Below are positions 1-6,272 of a stretch of 17,390 bases of DNA, piece after piece. The first letter of the stretch is position 1, and the number at the start of each line of letters is the position of its first letter. Source of the DNA: Lachnospiraceae bacterium UBA3401 (lineage in GTDB: Bacteria > Bacillota > Clostridia > Lachnospirales > Lachnospiraceae); assembly GCA_002358575.1 (NCBI GenBank), contig DEPD01000081.1, forward strand, positions 1-17,390, given 5' to 3'. The notes under the pieces are model-generated. The model was not told the origin of the DNA, ran no database searches, and was given only the letters and a program-made list of their open reading frames with translations. Both the position numbers and the translations under genes were made by a program.

Positions 1-23
1 GCTATTTCTCCGATTATGCATGC

Positions 24-61
24 CAAAAAGCCTCGCCGTAGCCCGACGCCTACGTTTTTTG
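24..61. terminator. Hairpin with T-run, possible terminator or part of a repeat
   Basis: The arms CGTAG (37-41) and CTACG (50-54) can pair and are followed on the plus strand by six T residues (55-60). An outer pairing of CAAAAA (24-29) with TTTTTG (56-61) encloses the hairpin, so it could also act in the minus direction. The inner stem is only five pairs, so termination strength is uncertain. It may instead be the structured end of a dispersed repeat. Confidence 0.35.
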
Positions 62-100
62 ACATACCTCCTCAAAGAAATATCCTACGCAATCTGCATC

Positions 101-120
101 ACTTATTTTCCTACAATTCC
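101..120 (-). repeat. 20-bp repeat, inverted copy of the right window end
   Basis: Read on the minus strand, these 20 bases match plus-strand bases 17371-17390 at 19 of 20 positions; the single difference is G versus A at repeat position 7. The right-hand copy ends exactly at the window edge, so the true repeat may be longer. In this left copy the minus-strand sequence continues leftward into the hairpin and T-run at 24-61. A dispersed intergenic repeat family is a plausible reading, but this cannot be settled from one window. Confidence 0.55.
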
Positions 121-248
121 TTATTCAAGAATGGTTCTCTAATCAGCAAAGTCCATAATGCAGAGAAGTGCTGAAAGATAGCCCTATAATAGGACGGGTG
201 CTGGTAATTATAAGGTCAAAATAAAAAGTACAATAGATTTCCTATCCG

Positions 249-1433
249 CTATTTAAGTTTCGCCATAAGAATCCTTCTCACAGACTCATCGATACATTCC
301 AGAGGTATCGCTCCGCTTTCCACTGCGGCGAGAACCCCCTCCACTGCCCGTTTAAAATCGACAGGCATCAGTATAATATCCACGCCTGCCTCAACGGCTG
401 TTACTGCTGCCTCGTCGCTGGTATACTGTTCAACAATCGCTCCCATATTCATGGCATCTGTCACAACAATGCCATCATATCCCAAATCACCACGCAAAAC
501 TTCTGTAATCATCTTGTAGGATAGAGAGCAGGGCGTGTTATCACCTGTGATCTTAGGCACTGCAATGTGGGAGACCATCACACAATCAGTACCTGCCTCC
601 TTAGCGGCCGCAAATGGAATCAGTTCCGCTTGAAGCAATTCCTTATAAGTTTTATCTGTATACGCAAAATCATTGTGCGTGTCCGCCTCTGTGGCGCCAT
701 GCCCTGGAAAATGTTTAAAAGTGCTTCTTATTCCGCTCTCGTGTAGCCCGTCAGAATAAGCACTGGCGTAGCGCAATACCTGTTTTGCATCCTTTCCAAA
801 AGAACGGTTTCCAATCGCTGTATTTTTCGGGTTTGTCAAAACATCTGCATCCGGCGCAAAATTCAAATTAAATCCCAATTTTCGCAGATATATTCCAATG
901 GTTTTGCCAGCTTTATATGCGTCTTCCTCTGATTTTATCTTTCTCATCGGTTTGATTTTTGGCACATCAAAACCAGCTTGATTTCCAATACGTGCCACAG
1001 TTCCACCCTCCTCATCTACACATTGAAACAGCGGCAAACCTTCCACTTCCTGTGCGTATTCTTGCATTTGACGCAGTAATTTTTCTGTCTGTTCTGTATC
1101 TGTCAGATTTTGCGAAAAGTAGACAACTCCACCAACCGGACGTTCTTTTAAGAAACCGCGCACTATCTCATCTGCTGTAGTAACAGTTATGCCGTCTGTC
1201 AGTGCCTCTGGCGTTACAATAAACATTTGATATACTTTTTGCTCGATTGACATAGTACCCAAAATCTCTTCTGCCTGCTGCCGAATTAATGCTGCATTTT
1301 CTGTATTCTCTGTCAAATGCATTTCTTTTTTCTGAAAATCAGTTTTTTTGCTCTGTACAAAACTGTACACAACTATAGCGAGAATCAGTATCAATACAAA
1401 AAATATTTCTTTGCGCTTCCAGTTATCCCACAT
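249..1433 (-). CDS. Membrane-anchored glycoside hydrolase family 3 (NagZ-like)
   Basis: This 394-residue protein is a GH3 hydrolase of the beta-N-acetylhexosaminidase type. Residues about 9-26 form one hydrophobic segment after a Lys/Arg-containing start, so it is probably an uncleaved membrane anchor with the enzyme outside; there is no lipobox cysteine. The GH3 barrel follows from about residue 55. The NagZ-type signature KHFPGHG is at 240-246 with Asp251 and His253, which in NagZ enzymes serve as the mobile acid/base loop. The nucleophile motif VVTDAMNM has Asp326. The frame is open back to a TTG at 1460, but the ATG at 1433 has GGAG seven bases upstream and is preferred. The gene begins 16 bases after the sensor kinase stop, so the two are very likely co-transcribed. 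Likely substrates are terminal N-acetylglucosaminides from peptidoglycan or glycans; the exact substrate cannot be read from the sequence. Confidence 0.9.
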   Translation of the reverse strand: MWDNWKRKEIFFVLILILAIVVYSFVQSKKTDFQKKEMHLTENTENAALIRQQAEEILGTMSIEQKVYQMFIVTPEALTDGITVTTADEIVRGFLKERPVGGVVYFSQNLTDTEQTEKLLRQMQEYAQEVEGLPLFQCVDEEGGTVARIGNQAGFDVPKIKPMRKIKSEEDAYKAGKTIGIYLRKLGFNLNFAPDADVLTNPKNTAIGNRSFGKDAKQVLRYASAYSDGLHESGIRSTFKHFPGHGATEADTHNDFAYTDKTYKELLQAELIPFAAAKEAGTDCVMVSHIAVPKITGDNTPCSLSYKMITEVLRGDLGYDGIVVTDAMNMGAIVEQYTSDEAAVTAVEAGVDIILMPVDFKRAVEGVLAAVESGAIPLECIDESVRRILMAKLK

Positions 1434-1449
1434 TTTGAAGCTCCATTTC

Positions 1450-4400
1450 TCACCGCACAAACTGCTTAAGCACTGCGATAAAAATATCCATATTTAGCGG
1501 CTTGGAAATATGCGCATTCATTCCATTTTTCAATGCTGCCTCCTTATCCTCCTCAAGTGCATTGGCTGTCATGGCAATAATTGGCAAGCTCTTTACATCC
1601 TTTCTTGGCATGTTACGAATTGTGCGTGTCGCTTCATATCCATTCATAATTGGCATTTGTACATCCATTAACACCACGTCATAATAGTACTCTTGCGACT
1701 TCTCCACCATTGCGACAGCATCTGTTCCATCCGGCGCCGACTCCACAACAAATCCAGCCTCCTCCAAAATCACCTCCGCTATCTCACGGTTCAACTCAAT
1801 ATCCTCAACCAGCAGAACACGCTTTCCGCTAAAATCAGCAAGTGTCCACTCAGCAACTTCATCTTCATTGTCAATCAGGTTATTTGCAGCAAGCAATGCC
1901 GCCTTTAAATCTGACATAAATAGCGGTTTTGCACAGAATGCAGTCACACCTGCTGCCTTGGCTTCCTCCTGAATATCAGACCAGTCATATGCGGTCAGAA
2001 TAATAATTGGTACGTCGCTCCCTGCCACACTGCGGATACGTCTGGCAGTCTCCACCCCACTTGTCTCCGGCATTTGCCAGTCAATGATATATGTATGAAA
2101 TGCATCGCCTTCCTCATATGCCATCTGAGCGCGATATGCAGCTTCCCTGCCAGAAGTAGTCCATTCCGCACGCATACCAATCTGTTTGAGCATCTTGCTC
2201 ACACTGTCGCAGACATGGAAATCATCATCAACGACCAGTGCGCGCAGACCATCCAACTCCTTAATCTGCGCCGCATTCCTCTCTATATCCTGTAGCTTTA
2301 AAGAAATCTCGACCGTAAAGGTACTTCCTCTGCCAACTTCACTTTCAACGCGAATCTCTCCTCCCATCATTTCCACAATATTTCTTGTGATTGCCATGCC
2401 AAGTCCTGTTCCCTGAATGCCTGACTGCGTTACTGTGGACTCACGCTCAAACGGCTCAAAGATATGTTCCACAAATTCTGGAGACATACCAATACCATTA
2501 TCCTTAATAATAAATACATAGTCACCATATCCATGGCGGAATGTCGTTTTCTGCATAATACGAAATGCAATGCTCCCGCCCGCCGGTGTATATTTCACAG
2601 CATTACTCAAAAGGTTGATAAATACCTGATTTAGCTTTAGGGCATCTGCAATCACATCCTCATTGACAATCTCAAATGTATCGATAAACAATTCTAGTTG
2701 CTTCGCCTTAACCTGCGGCTGAATAATGTTGACTAGATTGTGCATCAGCTCTGAAATATTACAATCCTGTTCCTTAATCTGTACTTTCCCACTCTCAATT
2801 CTGCTCATATCCAGAATATCATTGATCAGACTCAGCAGATGATTGCTGGAAGAAAGCACTTTTTGCAGGCAATCTCGAACTTGGTCCTTATTGTCAATAT
2901 GACTGACCGCAATCGTTGTAAACCCGATAATCGCATTCATTGGCGTACGGATATCATGTGACATATTAGAAAGAAACGTCGTCTTTGCTCTATTTGCATG
3001 TTGTGCTTGCATCAGCGCATCCTGTAGCGCTTGTGTCTGCTCGCGCTGCTTCCTGACACTCTCGGTAATCTCTTTTTTCACTACCATAACGATAATGTCA
3101 CCTGTTCTATCGTCCTGTGTCATAAGGAATGACTGGCGCACGCAGATTTCCTGCTCATCAATATCCCTGCCCCAATACTCAACACTTACTTCCGCCTCAC
3201 CTGCCGCAAAACATTCTTTCAGATACCAGAAATTGATAATAGTGTCATAATCGTTCAGTGATTCCTCTGAAACATAATTTCTGCGTCGTGCAAACCAGTC
3301 CGATGCCCGACATGGCACGCTAAGTCCTGTCATTTCAAGCAGGGATATCTGCTGTCCATTTACGGTGCGCAGAATATCCTGCTCTAACAAATCCTTGGTC
3401 AAATTAAACTCGAATGTATAGATGGATTTGGACATAATCGCAAGTTGATACTGACGCTCCTTGCGATTTGCAAGAAACATTTGTTCCTGAATCTCTAATT
3501 CTTTTTCTTTTACTTCCGTAATATTCTGGCGAATAATCAGTGCTTTGGCAGCCTTTCCCTCCTTCTTCTCCAGACAAATGATATTCATATGTTCCCATTC
3601 TGGTTGTCCATTGCACAGTACATGACGCTCAAATCGTATATCGCTCTGTTCCGCCAGCACCCGGACAAGCGAATCTTTGTCAATCATTTTGGCAAACTCT
3701 TCTCGCTCTTCTTCATCAATCATAATAGAACACAAATGTTCTGCCAGGTTCTCATACTGTCCAAAAGTGCTCAATGTATTGTCCTCTGCCCTTGTTCCTG
3801 CAAGATACTGATAGGTTCCTGTTTCAAGATCCGCCAGCGCAAAACGGGAAAACAAGGTGGTGATACCCTTAATAATATATCCCATCTCACGGTTTTCATT
3901 CTCCAGCAGTTTTCTCTCCCGCCCTGCCCGGATAATCAATGTAATAATGTAGAGAACAAACAACACGATCAGCATAATTTCCAATTGGATTCCCACGATA
4001 TTCTCATCCCGAATCATGCGCTGTGTGACACCCTTTGGAAAAGTCTGCACCAGAACAAAATCATAATCCTTCAGATGTGTCGCGCAAAGATTGTCTGTCT
4101 TATATCCCTGTTCGCAGATAAAAGAACCTTCTCCGCCATACGCAAAGATTTCTTTTGCATCTCTGGCAACCTGACTGTCAATCACATTGTTATTCACAAG
4201 AGTATCAATCAAATCTTCCTCATAGATATTGCCATTAGAACTTGCAATTGCCCTGCCGTTTGACATGCATAAATACACATCTGCCGCCTCTCCAAAATAG
4301 GTTGTTGTCAGCATGTCCTTCAAATATTCCTCCGCGAGATAAGACCCTCGCAGCACACCGATAATTTCACCCTGATACCGCACTGGCGCATAAAAACTCA

Positions 4401-4839
4401 CCATTGTCTCATTAAAAAAATAGGAATCGAGTATGACCGCAATACCACCCTGGCCCCGCATTCCTCTCTGATAATAATCTCGGTCCGACGCGTCAGAAGT
4501 CCGCCCGTCAGAGGTATGGTTTATCCCCGATGAGTCCGTAAAAAGCACCGCATCAAACAGTGCATTATGTTCAATTTCTTTTAGAAGACGCTCGTCAATT
4601 ACAGGTTTTTTCAGCCCTTCGCTGACAAAATTTGCATATGTTGTTATTAGCGCCAGCGCATTGTTCATTTTTTCGTTAATTCGCGTCATGGTCTGCCGTG
4701 CCGAATCTGCTGCATAATTTTTATTCTGCTGCTCCATGCGGACGCTGTTCTGTGTCGTATACCAACAGAATAAAATGGCCACAGCCACCAATAAAAATAT
4801 AACGATTATAATATCCTGAAATGACTTCCTTCTTTTCAT
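1450..4839 (-). CDS. Hybrid sensor histidine kinase with Cache domain and two receivers
   Basis: This 1129-residue multidomain kinase has a membrane segment at about 9-27, an extracellular region at about 28-280 that looks like a double Cache sensor (DRDYYQ motif near 119), and a second membrane segment at about 281-303. Two PAS-like stretches (about 320-440 and 465-595) come next. The HisKA phosphoacceptor is His628 in SHDIRTP. The HATPase has an N box near 737-752, DNGIGMS near 780 and GTGLGMAI near 810. Two receiver domains follow, with phospho-acceptor aspartates Asp920 (IIDWQMP) and Asp1059 (LMDVQMP). No HPt or DNA-binding output domain is seen, so signalling must go through a separate partner. 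The frame is open 24 codons further upstream, but the promoter -35 lies there, so the ATG at 4839 with AGGAG upstream is the real start. The GH3 gene follows directly. The ligand is unknown. Confidence 0.93.
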   Translation of the reverse strand: MKRRKSFQDIIIVIFLLVAVAILFCWYTTQNSVRMEQQNKNYAADSARQTMTRINEKMNNALALITTYANFVSEGLKKPVIDERLLKEIEHNALFDAVLFTDSSGINHTSDGRTSDASDRDYYQRGMRGQGGIAVILDSYFFNETMVSFYAPVRYQGEIIGVLRGSYLAEEYLKDMLTTTYFGEAADVYLCMSNGRAIASSNGNIYEEDLIDTLVNNNVIDSQVARDAKEIFAYGGEGSFICEQGYKTDNLCATHLKDYDFVLVQTFPKGVTQRMIRDENIVGIQLEIMLIVLFVLYIITLIIRAGRERKLLENENREMGYIIKGITTLFSRFALADLETGTYQYLAGTRAEDNTLSTFGQYENLAEHLCSIMIDEEEREEFAKMIDKDSLVRVLAEQSDIRFERHVLCNGQPEWEHMNIICLEKKEGKAAKALIIRQNITEVKEKELEIQEQMFLANRKERQYQLAIMSKSIYTFEFNLTKDLLEQDILRTVNGQQISLLEMTGLSVPCRASDWFARRRNYVSEESLNDYDTIINFWYLKECFAAGEAEVSVEYWGRDIDEQEICVRQSFLMTQDDRTGDIIVMVVKKEITESVRKQREQTQALQDALMQAQHANRAKTTFLSNMSHDIRTPMNAIIGFTTIAVSHIDNKDQVRDCLQKVLSSSNHLLSLINDILDMSRIESGKVQIKEQDCNISELMHNLVNIIQPQVKAKQLELFIDTFEIVNEDVIADALKLNQVFINLLSNAVKYTPAGGSIAFRIMQKTTFRHGYGDYVFIIKDNGIGMSPEFVEHIFEPFERESTVTQSGIQGTGLGMAITRNIVEMMGGEIRVESEVGRGSTFTVEISLKLQDIERNAAQIKELDGLRALVVDDDFHVCDSVSKMLKQIGMRAEWTTSGREAAYRAQMAYEEGDAFHTYIIDWQMPETSGVETARRIRSVAGSDVPIIILTAYDWSDIQEEAKAAGVTAFCAKPLFMSDLKAALLAANNLIDNEDEVAEWTLADFSGKRVLLVEDIELNREIAEVILEEAGFVVESAPDGTDAVAMVEKSQEYYYDVVLMDVQMPIMNGYEATRTIRNMPRKDVKSLPIIAMTANALEEDKEAALKNGMNAHISKPLNMDIFIAVLKQFVR

Positions 4840-4882
4840 ATAAACTCTCCTACTTTGCGTCTGTCCTGACTTTTTTAGAAAT

Positions 4883-4911
4883 ATTATACTACCACTGTTT
4901 TCATGCGTCAA
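4883..4911 (-). promoter_or_regulatory. Sigma-A promoter of the sensor kinase-GH3 operon
   Basis: On the minus strand TTGACG (4911-4906) is followed after exactly 17 bases by a perfect TATAAT (4888-4883). It lies between the phosphofructokinase terminator and the kinase ribosome site. Transcription should begin near 4876, which rules out kinase starts further upstream. Confidence 0.85.
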
Positions 4912-4918
4912 TGCAGTA

Positions 4919-4965
4919 TAAAAAGCTTAAAAGAGCGCATGAAACAATTATGCCTCATACGCTCT
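4919..4965 (-). terminator. Rho-independent terminator after phosphofructokinase
   Basis: An 11-bp stem pairs 4932-4942 with 4955-4965; the single imperfect pair is G-U in the minus-strand transcript. The loop is 12 bases. The minus strand then reads TTTTAAGCTTTTT, an interrupted U tract. It lies eight bases past the phosphofructokinase stop. Confidence 0.8.
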
Positions 4966-4973
4966 GTCAGATT

Positions 4974-6215
4974 TTATTTTTTCTTGAGCACCAAATGCTG
5001 TGGCAGACCATTAACCATAAACGGCTGATAGTCCCCCTGAATCAGCGGCTCTATGTAATTAATAAACTCATCTGTCACATAGTTTCCTTCTCTGTTTACC
5101 CAATTTCTTGGAACCATCTTTTCATTGTTTGCAATGCGGTGTACATCATAGATGCCTGCAGCGCTCATATACGGGTCATCAGAAACACGGTCAATCACGA
5201 CCATCTTGCCGGTGTCTCCCTCGTCCGCTGCCTTTACAGCAGCACCACCTACCATAAACGCCTCATCCACATCAACGCGGGAAGCCATATGAGATGCACT
5301 TCTTTGCAGTGTGGAGAACTCAATACTGCGCGTCTTGCAGCCAATCTCCGCCCCTAAAAATCCAGCTAAATAAGCAGCAGTTCCCTGAAGCTGCTTGTGT
5401 CCAAACGCATCCACATAATCTGATCTGCCCGAAAGCTCACAGACATATCTACCATCGGAGAGCTTAATGCCTTCAGACACTGCGATAATAATGGATTCCT
5501 TCTTTTTTATCAGTTCCTGTACTTTTTTCAGGAATTTATCAATGTCAAATGGAACCTCTGGCAGATAAATCAAATCTGGACCATCACATTCCTCTGTCTT
5601 TGCAAGCGCTGTCGCACCAGTAAGCCAGCCTGCGTTACGCCCCATAATTTCAATAACTGTAATCATGGTCTTGTGATAGGTAAGTCCCAGCGCGTCACGA
5701 ATAACCTCCTTTGTGGAAGTTGCAATATATTTTGCTGCACTTCCAAAACCTGGTGTGTGATCTGTCAATGCCAAGTCATTGTCAATCGTCTTTGGCACAC
5801 CTAAGAATTTCTGTGAATGACCTTTTAATATAGCATAATCAGACAACTTTTTGATGGTGTCCATGGAATCATTTCCGCCAATATAGATAAAGGTTTCAAT
5901 GTCCAGTTTTTCGAGAATGTTAAAAATCCTATCGTAAATGTCTGGATTTTCATGGATTTCAGGCAGCTTATAACGACAGGAACCCAAAAACGCCGACGGT
6001 GTCCTCTTTAAGAGTTCGATATCCATATCTGAATGAATCTGTGTAGACAAATCCACATACTGCTCATCCAAAAATCCCTGTACTCCATGCAGCATACCAT
6101 ATACCTTGTGGAATCCTCTCTCCTTGGCAGTCTTGTACACTCCTGCCAGACTGGAATTGATCACTGATGTCGGACCACCAGACTGACCTACAATAATGTT
6201 TCTTTTTTTCTCCAT
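4974..6215 (-). CDS. pfp: 6-phosphofructokinase, likely pyrophosphate-dependent
   Basis: This 413-residue enzyme phosphorylates fructose 6-phosphate to fructose 1,6-bisphosphate in glycolysis. The N-terminal phosphate loop QSGGPTSVIN is at 11-20. The donor-site motif is GGNDS at 113-117, the catalytic loop PKTIDND at 141-147 with Asp145 as the expected base, and MGR at 191-193 binds substrate. ATP-type enzymes carry GGDGS and PGTIDND. An Asp in place of the second variable Gly (Asp116) and a Lys in place of Gly (Lys142) are the known marks of pyrophosphate use, so PPi is the likely donor and the reaction would be reversible. The ATG at 6215 is preceded by AAGGAGG; the longer frame to 6260 has no such site. 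It lies 57 bases after the flavoprotein gene with no terminator between, so the two may share a transcript. A strong terminator follows. The donor call is inference; membership of the PFK family is certain. Confidence 0.93.
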   Translation of the reverse strand: MEKKRNIIVGQSGGPTSVINSSLAGVYKTAKERGFHKVYGMLHGVQGFLDEQYVDLSTQIHSDMDIELLKRTPSAFLGSCRYKLPEIHENPDIYDRIFNILEKLDIETFIYIGGNDSMDTIKKLSDYAILKGHSQKFLGVPKTIDNDLALTDHTPGFGSAAKYIATSTKEVIRDALGLTYHKTMITVIEIMGRNAGWLTGATALAKTEECDGPDLIYLPEVPFDIDKFLKKVQELIKKKESIIIAVSEGIKLSDGRYVCELSGRSDYVDAFGHKQLQGTAAYLAGFLGAEIGCKTRSIEFSTLQRSASHMASRVDVDEAFMVGGAAVKAADEGDTGKMVVIDRVSDDPYMSAAGIYDVHRIANNEKMVPRNWVNREGNYVTDEFINYIEPLIQGDYQPFMVNGLPQHLVLKKK

Positions 6216-6272
6216 TTGATTATCCTCCTTATTATTTGAACCTGCCTGCGTTGTTCCCACATGGCAGAATAC

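Larger units (their letters stand above)
1..248. other. Intergenic region at left edge with hairpin and repeat
   Basis: This stretch lies downstream of the GH3 gene and no convincing gene is seen in it. Reading leftward after the GH3 stop there is a weak hairpin (ATAG/CTAT arms around 234-246) followed by a T-rich tract, a possible weak terminator. A TATAAT-like hexamer occurs on each strand, but neither has a good -35 box at normal spacing. A minus-strand ATG at 63-65 opens a frame that runs off the left edge, with AGGAGG only one base upstream. That is too close for normal initiation, so I do not call it a gene. The left 130 bases resemble a structured repeat unit, listed separately. Confidence 0.5.

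Noticed and set aside
1..65. Partial minus-strand gene running off the left edge
   Set aside because: AGGAGG is only one base from the ATG, the frame covers a hairpin with T-run, and only about 21 codons are visible; a structured repeat explains it better.
185..190. Plus-strand TATAAT as a promoter
   Set aside because: There is no -35-like hexamer at 16-18 bases upstream, and it lies within a small palindrome.
3589..4263. Plus-strand open frame of 224 codons opposite the sensor kinase
   Set aside because: It shows no domain, start signal or promoter, and it lies fully inside a well-supported kinase gene.
4840..4911. 24-codon extension of the sensor kinase
   Set aside because: The promoter -35 and -10 boxes lie inside it, so those codons would not be transcribed from that promoter.
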